Source of the DNA: JALHST01 sp963798435
GTDB taxonomy: Bacteria; Bacteroidota; Bacteroidia; Flavobacteriales; Flavobacteriaceae
Reading direction: 5' to 3'
Length of the DNA stretch: 64,000 nucleotides
NCBI GenBank assembly: GCA_963798435.1
Contig: CAWCTF010000004.1
Span: 806,001 to 870,000 of the forward strand
Part shown: positions 45,101 to 53,009 of the stretch, in pieces
Position numbering within the stretch: the stretch's first letter is position 1
Layout: every line of letters starts with the position of its first letter
Notes under the pieces: model-generated
The model's input: the letters and a program-made list of their open reading frames with translations, nothing else
Database searches by the model: none
What the model was told of the DNA's origin: nothing
Position numbers and translations under genes: made by a program

Positions 45101-45961
45101 AAGAAGATTTTGGTACCGACCCCGACGGGGGTCCAGGTCCCACTAGAGGAGCTTGTATCGGTTCGATATACCCGTGGACCTCAAATGATAAAAAGCGAGG
45201 ATACTTTTTTAGTAGGGTATGTACTTTTCGACAAACGGGATACATATGCCGAAGTAGATGTAGTGAATGAGGCCCAGCGTTTCATTCAGCAAAAAATTGA
45301 TGCAGGAACGCTCGTAGTTCCGAAGGGCACCAGCTTTAAATTTTCTGGAAGTTATGAAAACCAGATTCGAGCCGTGAAACGATTATCGATCGTAATCCCC
45401 ATCAGTTTGGTCATTATTTTCTTGCTCCTTTATTTTCAGTTCAAAACCGTTATTGCTTCCTCTATTCACTTTTCGGGAGTATTCGTGGCTTTTGCAGGGG
45501 GCTTTATCATGCTGTGGCTCTACGGGCAGGATTGGTTTATGAATTTTTCAGTATCCGGTATCAATATGCGGCATTTATTTCAAATCCATCCCATAAATCT
45601 AAGTGTCGCCGTATGGGTCGGGTTTATTGCCCTTTTCGGTATTGCCACCGATGACGGGGTGATCATGGGGACCTATATCCATCAGGTATTCGAAGAAAAA
45701 AATCCGAAAACCATAGCAGAAGTCAGGGCTGCCGTCCTGATTGCCGGAAAGAAAAGAGTGCGACCGGCCATGATGACTGCTGCGGTTGCCATTATCGCGC
45801 TTTTGCCGGTGTTGACATCAACAGGGAAAGGTGCCGATATTATGATTCCCATGGCCATTCCGACCTTTGGGGGTATGGTTATTCAACTCATGACCATGTT
45901 CGTTGTGCCCGTACTGCAATCGTATTGGCGGGAAGCGGTGGTCAAAAAAAATGAACTATGA
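42146..45961 (+). CDS. cusA: CusA/CzcA-type heavy-metal efflux RND transporter
   Basis: A 1271-residue inner-membrane proton antiporter that drives Cu(I)/Ag(I) out through TolC. Features: PVPVDAIPDIGENQQIVFTDWPGRSPQDIE near residue 45, the TM4 proton-relay segment IAIGVMVDIGIVFVENIIRHLE, and porter segments such as IETRLVMLQTGMRAPMGIKVFG, whose Met fits the CusA copper site. It is about 220 residues longer than E. coli CusA because of extra helices and a loop in the central linker (about residues 540-720) and a region near 780-870. The third Met position of CusA appears as TPTG instead of TPM, by remembered alignment. Its stop overlaps the TolC-family start (ATGA). Confidence 0.93.
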   Translation: MLERTIKYFLENKLVTFLILVSLVSWGIITAPFNWETGFLPKDPVPVDAIPDIGENQQIVFTDWPGRSPQDIEDQITYPLTTSLLGIPNVKSIRSTSMFGFSSIYVIFDENAEFYWSRSRVLEKLNSLPSNLLPEGVQPVLGPDATALGQVFWYTLEGRDSVGNVTGGWDLQELRTAQDYLVKYALNAVPGVSEVASVGGYVQEYQVDVNPDALKAFNIGIDQVMMAVKNSNGDIGAKTIEVNKAEYLVRGLGYIKKGEDLESTVVAVNNNKPILIKDVGVVSIGPAVSRGALDKGGAEVVGGVVVARYGSNPLAVITKVKEKIKEVAPGLPRKVLADGTTSQLTIIPFYDRTQLIQETIGTLETALSHEILISIIVILVLMLNLRASVIVSGLLPVGVLMTFIVMRYSGVDANVVALSGIAIAIGVMVDIGIVFVENIIRHLEMPENQGVRGKDLMQVIYSATIEVASAITTALATTVVSFIPVFAMESAEGKLFRPLAFTKTFALLSAFVLGIVVLPAFAQFVFGIQFDRKRIQRIFSTILIAGGLLLAIYSQMWLPLALCIIGANNVWGNHWPEKYTRYTKHINLTLTLFIATYFLTEEWMPLGPQNSVLVNYFFVLILMGIILGILFSIVHYYERVLSWCLANKGKFIMLPLATILLGLLIWMGFNNIFGFVSKGMDKIGIDIKSTDAWSSTAHTFPGIGSEFMPALNEGSFLLMPTSMPHTGVEESKNIVRQMDMALANIPEVDNAVGKMGRVESALDPAPISMYETIINYKPEYIIALDGRPKRFRVDENNRFLLASGGAMSNDEALINGIPEGELILDENGEYFRNWRPKIKNTDDIWKEIVQATKIAGVTSAPKLQPIETRLVMLQTGMRAPMGIKVFGPDLKTIQDFGMQLEAILKEVPSVKREAVFADRVVGKPYLELVIDRNAIARYGLSVAKTQEIIETAIGGMEITTTVEGRERYPVRVRYPRELRDDPDKIKKILVPTPTGVQVPLEELVSVRYTRGPQMIKSEDTFLVGYVLFDKRDTYAEVDVVNEAQRFIQQKIDAGTLVVPKGTSFKFSGSYENQIRAVKRLSIVIPISLVIIFLLLYFQFKTVIASSIHFSGVFVAFAGGFIMLWLYGQDWFMNFSVSGINMRHLFQIHPINLSVAVWVGFIALFGIATDDGVIMGTYIHQVFEEKNPKTIAEVRAAVLIAGKKRVRPAMMTAAVAIIALLPVLTSTGKGADIMIPMAIPTFGGMVIQLMTMFVVPVLQSYWREAVVKKNEL

Positions 45962-47271
45962 GCTATTCAAGACCTAATACCGTAATCGAAAAGGTGACTT
46001 CCATATGGAAGTTTAAAGTCAAAATACAAACCGTAGTATTCGTGCTGATTTTGATGGGAATGGCTCCAAAGCTCAGCGCACAATCATTAAAGGAGTATTT
46101 GGTAATCGCCGCGCAGCAGAATCCGGAAGTGCAATCGTCTTACCTGAAATTTGAAGCGGCGCTGCAAAAAGTGCCTCAAATGAGCGGGTTGCCAGACCCA
46201 TCGCTCACTATGAGCGCTTTTGGGAAAATGATCGAAACCAGAATAGGCAGGCAGGAGGCAAAATTCAGTCTTATGCAAATGTTTCCCTGGTTTGGGACTA
46301 TCTCTGCAAGGGAAAATGCGGCAACACTTATGGCGGAAGCTGCTTTTCAAAACTATTTGGATTCCAGAAACGACATGTTACTGAAGGTAAAGGAAGCCTA
46401 TGCCGAGGTGTACGAATTGCATCATACGATTCATTTGGAGGTGGAAAATTTATCAATCCTAAAAACTTATAGGGAGTTGGCCCTTACTAAATTTAGTAAT
46501 GGAAAAGGCACCATGGTCGACGTAGTTCGCATTGATATTGGCATTAATGAAAGTCAAACGAACATCGAGGTGTTGAAAGACCGGCAAGTTCCGCTTCAAG
46601 TTGCTTTCAACCGACTTTTGAATAGGAATTCAGATGAATTTATATTGATTCCCGATAGTTTGCCGCTCACCAAAGAACGTATGCAAATTGCCAGTGATAG
46701 TTTTTTTGAAACCAATCCGAAACTTGTGCGCTTGGAGAAGCAAAAAGCATCGTATGCGGCACAACAAATAGTAGCAAGAAAAGAGGGGTATCCTATGATC
46801 GGTTTAGGGGTCGATTATTCAATTATTAGCCAACGCGACGTTCCCAACCTTGAAATGAATGGGCAAGATGCCATAATGCCCATGCTTTCTTTGACCCTTC
46901 CTATTTATAGGAAGAAATACAAGGCTTCCCAAAAAGAAGCTGAATTAATGACTGAAGCGGTCGACTATGAAAAAGAAGCGGTGAAAAATAATTTGTATTC
47001 ACAGTATTCATTGGCTGGGTATGACTATAAAAAAGCGGAACAACTAATCGAATTGTATCAGAAGCAAACCGAAAGCACGAACCAGGCCATTAAATTATTG
47101 TTGGTTGGTTTAAGCAACGACACCGCCGATTTTGAGGAAATACTCAGTATGAACCAAAATTTGCTGCGGTATCAAACGGAAACGATTTCGCAATCGAAAA
47201 ATGAATTTGTAGCGCAATCAAAAATCGAATATTTACTTTCTAAATCCGATTACGATGAACGAGAAAACTAA
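45958..47271 (+). CDS. TolC-family outer-membrane efflux channel (CusC-like)
   Basis: A 437-residue outer-membrane factor that gives the Cus pump its exit duct. The signal (VFVLILMGMAPKLSAQ) is followed by two TolC-type repeats with long coiled-coil helices: YLVIAAQQNPEVQSSYLKFEAAL, AFQNYLDSRNDMLLKVKEAY, and a second set around EAELMTEAVDYEKEAVKNNLYSQYS. The Met-rich segment SLMQMFPWFG and KMIETRIG are typical of metal-pump members. It overlaps cusA by 4 bp and cusB by 17 bp, so the three are coupled. Confidence 0.9.
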   Translation: MSYSRPNTVIEKVTSIWKFKVKIQTVVFVLILMGMAPKLSAQSLKEYLVIAAQQNPEVQSSYLKFEAALQKVPQMSGLPDPSLTMSAFGKMIETRIGRQEAKFSLMQMFPWFGTISARENAATLMAEAAFQNYLDSRNDMLLKVKEAYAEVYELHHTIHLEVENLSILKTYRELALTKFSNGKGTMVDVVRIDIGINESQTNIEVLKDRQVPLQVAFNRLLNRNSDEFILIPDSLPLTKERMQIASDSFFETNPKLVRLEKQKASYAAQQIVARKEGYPMIGLGVDYSIISQRDVPNLEMNGQDAIMPMLSLTLPIYRKKYKASQKEAELMTEAVDYEKEAVKNNLYSQYSLAGYDYKKAEQLIELYQKQTESTNQAIKLLLVGLSNDTADFEEILSMNQNLLRYQTETISQSKNEFVAQSKIEYLLSKSDYDEREN

Positions 47272-49037
47272 GAAAATACTAAAATCAGCGGGGATACTTT
47301 TCGTCGGACTCCTATTAGGGTGGGCGCTTTTTGGTGGGAACAAAGAAGTTATGGCAGACCATGATCATGGTACTGAAATATTGGAGAACACAATTTGGAC
47401 CTGTTCGATGCATCCACAGATCAGAAGTTCAGAACCTGGGAAATGTCCCATATGTGGAATGGAATTGATTCCTTTGGAAACCAGTGGATTCCGCAGAGGG
47501 GGTCAATGCGATACAAATGACAGAAAATGCTATGAAATTGGCGAATATCCAGACCATGCAGGTGGGGACAAAAGAAGCCAAAAAGGAACTCCGTCTCAAT
47601 GGCAAGGTCCAGGTCGACGAACGAAAAACATACCAGCAACCTACACATATTCCAGGTCGAATAGAACAATTGAACATTAATTTTACCGGGGAGAAAATAA
47701 ATCGGGGACAACTTTTGGCCATGATCTATTCTCCGGATTTGGTCACGGCACAAGAAGAACTTTTACAAGCCAATGCCATAAAAAATGCGCAACCCGACTT
47801 ATTCACCGCAGCCAAGCAAAAATTGTCGAATTGGAAAATTGGCGATGCCACCATCAATAAAATACTTGGTTCGGGAACTGTAATTCAGCGATTTCCGATA
47901 ACGGCAGACGTTTCTGGTATTGTATTGAGCAAAAAGGTCGAGGTAGGAGACTATGTAGAACGAGGAATGCCCTTGTATGAAATTGCCGATCTTTCATCGG
48001 TATGGGTGCTTTTTGATATTTACGAGACCGATATGCCGTGGGTGAAAATCGGAGATCGGGTTACCTATACCGTGCAATCGATTCCCGGTGAAAACTTTGA
48101 AGGCAAAATACAATTTATAGACCCAATAATTAATCCTGAAACTCGGGTAGCTTCTGCACGCGTGGAAGTAAAGAACCCCAATAACAGGTTAAAACCCGAA
48201 ATGTTCGTAACGGGAATTCTCTTAAGTGATTTGGGCAATTCTGTCTCAGAAGAAATCGCTGTGCCGAAATCGGCCGTAATGTGGACCGGGGAGCGGTCTA
48301 TTGTCTATGTCCGGGAAGATCTTGGGAATAAAGTGAATTTTAGCATGCGTGAAGTGGTACTCGGGCCTTCATTAGGCGAAGCATATATCATCAAATCAGG
48401 ACTTGAAAACGGGGAAGAAATTGTCGTAAATGGTACCTTTACCATTGATGCTGCCTCCCAATTGGCCGGGAAACCAAGTATGATGAATCCGAATGTAGGA
48501 AGTGGGCTAGCATCGGATGGTCATGAAGGCACAACAACACCTTCTTCTATGCAGCCTACAAAAAAGGCATTCTCAGACATAGTGCCTATAAGCGGTGAAG
48601 CCAAGGATGCCCTCAAGCCCTTATTTACCTCCTATTTCGCAATACAAGATGCGCTCTCGAAAGATCAAAAGGAGGCTGCAGCCAATGCTGCTTCGAATTT
48701 TCTTAAGGAAGTTGAAGGAATCAAAATGACCTTATTTAAAGGTGAAGCGCATTCTGAATGGATGGGATTAAGTGATTCACTAAAAAATTCCCTGCAACAA
48801 CTAGGGCATTCAAAAAACATTGCCGAAGTACGTAAAGCGTTTCAACAGCTTTCAAATGCAATGATCAGTTTGGAAAACGTTTTTCGTCCCTATGGAAAAA
48901 CCACCTATGTTATTCATTGCCCGATGGCCGATGGTAATAAAGGAGCGGATTGGTTAAGTACTTCAAAGGAAATTAGAAATCCGTATTTCGGATCTTCGAT
49001 GTTAAGTTGCGGGGAAGTAATAAAGGAAATAAAATAA
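47255..49037 (+). pseudogene. cusB: CusB-type periplasmic adaptor with metal-binding and DUF3347 domains, frameshifted
   Basis: An adaptor linking CusA to the TolC channel. In order: one N-terminal anchor (ILFVGLLLGWALFGG), a heavy-metal-binding YHS-like domain (WTCSMHPQIRSSEPGKCPICG with CSMHP and CPxCGM), a barrel-sandwich hybrid (ISKKVEVGDYVERGMPLYEIADL region), a beta-barrel and a DUF3347 domain (ISGEAKDALKPLFTSYFAI, later CPMADGNKG...SSMLSCGEV). The first frame leaves the family sequence after LIPLET at 47482; the right continuation VDSAEGVNAIQMTEN starts at 47484. One extra base near 47483 is therefore present, and removing it gives a 593-residue protein. As read, the N-terminal domain is followed by an out-of-frame tail to 47680. 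A sequencing error is plausible, since the rest of the operon is intact. Confidence 0.87.
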
Positions 49038-49078
49038 CCCCTTAAACCAATAAGGATAGCAAGAAATTTGAATATTAA

Positions 49079-49702
49079 ATGGAATTAATTAGAAAATTGA
49101 CTACAATGATGAAATCAAAAATTGCAACTGGGATTTTTACAATGACCATTTTAAGCCTGACCGTTCTGTCATGCAAGGAGAACAAAAATAATAGCCCCGT
49201 TATGGAGGAACCTCAGGCAGGGACGCTTGATGCATCAATGGACACCGCTTTAGAACCGGCGATTGGCGACCAGCAATCATCAACCGCAACAACCCCGATA
49301 TTGAAAGCATATTTGCAACTGAAGGAAGAATTGGTAGCCGATGACGCCAAGAGTGCTGCAGAAACAGGAGAAGCGCTGGTTATTGCCCTAAACCAAATGG
49401 ATGCTGCTAGTTTTTCGACCTCACAAAAATCCGAACTACGCGATATAATCGAAAATGCGACGCAGCATGCCACTGCTATCTCAAAAACTGCCTTAGACCT
49501 CCAACGAACTCATTTTAAGCTTTTAAGTGCTGAAATAATAGATATGATGGCCATTACTGGGTCGCCGTTTACCTTATACGAACAGTTTTGCCCCATGTAT
49601 GACAATGGCAGCGCCTGGCTCAGTGCCAACAAGGAAATCAAAAACCCCTACTACGGCAGCAAAATGTTGAATTGTGGGGTAGTAAAAGCAACGATTGATT
49701 AG
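49079..49702 (+). CDS. DUF3347-containing lipoprotein
   Basis: A 207-residue periplasmic lipoprotein. The signal ends in LTVLSCKE (lipobox). A Thr/Ser/Asp-rich linker precedes a DUF3347 domain (PILKAYLQLKEELVADDAK) ending CPMYDNGSAWLSANKEIKNPYYGSKMLNCGVV, with CPM and NC positions suitable for copper. The C-terminal domain closely parallels the end of the CusB protein just upstream, so the pair appears to be a duplication. ATG 49079 or the Met pair at 49106/49109 may be the start. It is likely a soluble copper-binding component of the operon, between cusB and copA. Confidence 0.85.
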   Translation: MELIRKLTTMMKSKIATGIFTMTILSLTVLSCKENKNNSPVMEEPQAGTLDASMDTALEPAIGDQQSSTATTPILKAYLQLKEELVADDAKSAAETGEALVIALNQMDAASFSTSQKSELRDIIENATQHATAISKTALDLQRTHFKLLSAEIIDMMAITGSPFTLYEQFCPMYDNGSAWLSANKEIKNPYYGSKMLNCGVVKATID

Positions 49703-49831
49703 CAAACATCCTGCTTTATAAAAGCGTAATTTAGCTATTAAAGAGGATATGCCGTTGGTGTCCTTAGTCCGCAATATCTGATTTGGCCACCATTGCGCGT
49801 AGCGATTTTTCCAAGATCAAAACACAAAATT

Positions 49832-52345
49832 ATGCAGATGAAACATGTTTATCATATTCATGGAATGACTTGCAACGGATGTCGTTCGCATGTTGAAAGC
49901 GTACTTAATACCATAAAGGGTGTAAAAAAGGCAACGGTAAATTTAGAACGGAACGAGGCTGAAATAGCAATGGAATCCCATATTCCGCTGTCGGTTTTTC
50001 AAGACGCCCTAAAAAAAGATGGCGGTACTTATAGTATTCACATGCCCGATGAACCCCCTGCTCATGTTGAAAAAACCAAATCTGAGAAAAATACCGAATC
50101 AAATCGAAAAGGTACTTTTTATTGTCCGATGCGATGTGAAGGAGATAAAACGTACGACCATATGGGAGATTGCCCGGTATGTGGGATGGATTTGGTGGAA
50201 GAGGTTGACTTGAAGGCGGCATCGGAGCCCCAGTATACGTGTCCTATGCATCCTGAAATAATTGAGGACGCCCCTGGATCATGCCCCATCTGTGGCATGG
50301 AACTGGTCCCCTTACAAGGCGACAGTTCGGCCGAAGAGCAAAAGTATAGAAAGCTTTTAAAAAAGTTTTGGATTGCCGTTGCCTTTACACTGCCTATTTT
50401 TCTTTTGGCCATGGGCGAGATGTGGCATGAAAACCCCTTGCACAAAATGTTGTCAATGAAAAACTGGAATTGGGTACAATTCGTTCTGTCCTTGCCAGTA
50501 GTCTTTTATGCTGCGTGGATGTTCTTCGAAAGAGCCTATCGTTCTATTATTACCTGGAATCTCAACATGTTTACCCTTATTGGTATTGGGGCCGGAGTGG
50601 CCTGGACCTTTAGTGTTTTCGGAATGCTTTTCCCTGATTTCTTTCCGCAGGAGTTTAAGTCTGAATCGGGTACCGTACATGTGTATTTTGAAGCAGCCAC
50701 CGTAATTCTGACTTTGGTGCTCATGGGCCAAGTTCTTGAAGCCCGGGCACATAGCAAGACCAATTCAGCCATAAAGGAACTTTTGAAATTGGCGCCGAAT
50801 ACCGCGATTCGGGTCATCGATGGCAATGAGGAAGTAATCACCATTGACGCCATTAAGGTGGGTGACCTCCTACGGGTAAAACCCGGCGATAAAATCCCGG
50901 TAGATGGAACGATCAAAGAAGGGGAAACGACCGTAGATGAATCTATGATCACCGGTGAACCGATTCCAGTGACCAAATCGGTATCTGACACTGTAAATAG
51001 TGGCACCATTAATGGAAATCAATCGTTTTTGATGACAGCGGAAAAGATAGGAAGCGATACGCTACTCTCGCAAATTATACATATGGTGAATGAAGCGAGT
51101 CGCAGTAGGGCGCCGATTCAGAATCTTGCCGATAAAGTATCAAGTTATTTTGTGCCGGTAGTTGTTTTAATCGCGATTATCACCTTCGTAATTTGGGCGC
51201 TTTGGGGTCCTGAACCGTCTTATGTATACGCACTTGTAAATTCAATCGCAGTATTGATCATCGCTTGTCCCTGCGCCTTGGGTTTGGCAACCCCAATGAG
51301 CGTGATGGTCGGTGTTGGCAAGGGCGCCCAAAATGGCATCCTGATCAAAAGTGCATCTGCCTTGGAGAAAATGAACGAAGTACAGACCCTGATCATAGAT
51401 AAAACCGGTACCATCACTGAAGGCAAACCAAAAGTTGAAAAAATCGGGGTGCTGAAGGATTCAATTACAGAACGACAAGTACTACAATACATCGTTTCGG
51501 TAAACCAATTTAGTGAGCATCCATTGGCGGCGGCAAGCGTTGCATATGGGAAAGAATTAGGGGTGTCAGTAGTGAAAGCCATGGAATTTAAGTCGGTGAC
51601 CGGGAAGGGAGTGGAGGCCATTGTAAATAAGAAAAAGGTATCCTTAGGAAATAGTAAGATGATGGAGTATGCTAAAACGACGGTGACGGCCGAATTGAAG
51701 CAAGCGGCTGAATCTTTTCAAAAGCAGGGAAAAACCGTCTCCTATTTATCGATCGATGGGTTGGTCGCCGGGTATATGGTCATTGGGGATGCCATCAAAA
51801 AGACCAGCATGCAAGCCATTAGGGAATTGCAGGATCTGGGGATCGAAGTGATTATGTTGACCGGGGATACTACCGAAACGGCCGCAGCGGTCGCAACGGA
51901 ATTGCAGCTAGCAGGGTATCGGGCAGGAATGCTCCCCGAGGACAAAATGAAGGAAGTTGAAAAATTACAAAAACAAGGCAAGGTAGTAGCTATGGCAGGT
52001 GATGGAATAAATGATGCCCCTGCCTTGGCAAAAAGCGATGTTGGCATCGCCATGGGTACGGGTACCGATGTGGCCATCGAGAGCGCGGGTATTACGTTGG
52101 TGAAAGGCGATTTACAAGGTATTGTACGTGCTCGTACGCTTAGTGACAAAGTAATGGGGAACATAAAGCAAAACCTATTTTTCGCCTTGGTGTACAACAC
52201 CATTGGAATCCCCATCGCGGCGGGAGTGCTTTTTCCTCTCTTTGGCGTGTTGCTATCGCCGATGATTGCGGCAGCGGCTATGAGTTTCAGTTCGGTTTCG
52301 GTAATCGGAAATGCGCTTCGTTTGCGGACTGTGAAACTATCGTAA
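49832..52345 (+). CDS. copA: Copper-exporting P1B-type ATPase
   Basis: Exports Cu(I) from the cytoplasm using ATP (837 residues from ATG 49832). In order: an HMA domain (HIHGMTCNGCRSHVE, CxxC), two consecutive YHS-like metal-binding domains (YCPMRCEGD...CPVCGMDLV and YTCPMHPEIIEDAPGSCPIC), eight membrane helices with the CPC transport motif (ACPCALGLATPMS), the actuator TGEPIP, DKTGTITEGKPK (phosphorylated Asp), SEHPLAAA (HP motif) and GDGINDAPALAKSDVGIAMG. The TTG at 49793 is in frame but upstream residues are not HMA-like. CPC plus the Met/Ser helices fit Cu(I)/Ag(I) specificity. It completes the island begun by cusA. Confidence 0.95.
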   Translation: MQMKHVYHIHGMTCNGCRSHVESVLNTIKGVKKATVNLERNEAEIAMESHIPLSVFQDALKKDGGTYSIHMPDEPPAHVEKTKSEKNTESNRKGTFYCPMRCEGDKTYDHMGDCPVCGMDLVEEVDLKAASEPQYTCPMHPEIIEDAPGSCPICGMELVPLQGDSSAEEQKYRKLLKKFWIAVAFTLPIFLLAMGEMWHENPLHKMLSMKNWNWVQFVLSLPVVFYAAWMFFERAYRSIITWNLNMFTLIGIGAGVAWTFSVFGMLFPDFFPQEFKSESGTVHVYFEAATVILTLVLMGQVLEARAHSKTNSAIKELLKLAPNTAIRVIDGNEEVITIDAIKVGDLLRVKPGDKIPVDGTIKEGETTVDESMITGEPIPVTKSVSDTVNSGTINGNQSFLMTAEKIGSDTLLSQIIHMVNEASRSRAPIQNLADKVSSYFVPVVVLIAIITFVIWALWGPEPSYVYALVNSIAVLIIACPCALGLATPMSVMVGVGKGAQNGILIKSASALEKMNEVQTLIIDKTGTITEGKPKVEKIGVLKDSITERQVLQYIVSVNQFSEHPLAAASVAYGKELGVSVVKAMEFKSVTGKGVEAIVNKKKVSLGNSKMMEYAKTTVTAELKQAAESFQKQGKTVSYLSIDGLVAGYMVIGDAIKKTSMQAIRELQDLGIEVIMLTGDTTETAAAVATELQLAGYRAGMLPEDKMKEVEKLQKQGKVVAMAGDGINDAPALAKSDVGIAMGTGTDVAIESAGITLVKGDLQGIVRARTLSDKVMGNIKQNLFFALVYNTIGIPIAAGVLFPLFGVLLSPMIAAAAMSFSSVSVIGNALRLRTVKLS

Positions 52346-52626
52346 AATCGATGTAGAACGGCGTGCCGCATTATAAATAGTGATGCCAAAAACAAATCAC
52401 TGTTGGCCGCGTTTCCCTGAGTGATTTTATTGAAGATAGTTGTACACTAAAAAACGTAATACTACGTTCTACTTCAAATAACCGATGTGTTTTGCATTGT
52501 GGGCGCATCGGCAGGGAATTAAAAAGTGTATAAACTTGTTAGGAACTCTGTTTATAAATTCTCCCTTAAAAATAAAAACACAGGAAAAAAAAGGTAGTTT
52601 TAATTGAAATTTTAATCATTTCAATC

Positions 52627-52716
52627 ATGGCAACAGCAAAGAAAGCAGCTCCAAAAGCCGCCGCCAAAAAAGCCGCTCCAAAAGCAGCTAAAAAGGCACC
52701 AGCGAAGAAGAAGTAA
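52627..52716 (+). CDS. 29-residue Lys/Ala/Pro-rich histone-tail-like peptide
   Basis: An ORF of 29 codons starting at ATG 52627 and ending at TAA 52714. It encodes only Met, Ala, Thr, Lys and Pro. After MATAKK the pattern is repeats of KAAPK/AAKK (KKAAPKAAAKK, KAAPKAAKKAPAKKK). This is the composition of histone H1 C-terminal tails and of bacterial Lys/Ala-rich DNA-binding proteins, so non-specific DNA or RNA binding is likely. It is preceded by about 280 bp without genes (52346-52626), AT-rich near the gene, and followed by a good terminator, which argues for its own transcript. Short conserved ORFs of this kind are known in flavobacteria, but I cannot assign a name. Confidence 0.65.
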   Translation: MATAKKAAPKAAAKKAAPKAAKKAPAKKK

Positions 52717-52726
52717 TTCTTATATC

Positions 52727-52745
52727 GGGTCTATAAGATAGACCC
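52727..52745 (+). other. Hairpin GGGTCTA-N5-TAGACCC after the mini-histone ORF
   Basis: A perfect 7-bp inverted repeat 10 bp past the stop codon, but with no T-run after it. It may act as a processing or stability hairpin rather than a terminator. Confidence 0.45.
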
Positions 52746-52763
52746 TATGCATCGGAAAATCAG

Positions 52764-52794
52764 ACCACCCACAATACGGGTGGTTTTTATTTTA
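52764..52794 (+). terminator. Terminator of the mini-histone transcript
   Basis: Stem ACCACCC / GGGTGGT with a 7-nt loop followed by TTTTTATTTT on the plus strand. Confidence 0.75.
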
Positions 52795-52922
52795 AGGATA
52801 GACGGAGGTGATGAACTTCCTCCTTCATGTAGGCAAGTTGCAAATAAAAAAACGCGATTATGAAACACATTGCGTGGCGTTATTAAGATTCCGATGGAAT
52901 CAAACCTGTATTTTCTTAATAA

Positions 52923-52956
52923 AAAACCGCCCAAGCAATTTCGCTTGGGCGGTTTT
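52923..52956 (-). terminator. groEL terminator
   Basis: A perfect 14-bp stem AAAACCGCCCAAGC / GCTTGGGCGGTTTT with a 6-nt loop, 53 bp beyond the groEL stop. On the minus strand it is followed by a run of T; it is symmetric and may work in both directions. Confidence 0.88.
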
Positions 52957-53009
52957 CGTAGTATAGGCAAAAAGGTATTCACCTCATGCCAATCTAGTCT
53001 ATTGTCTGA

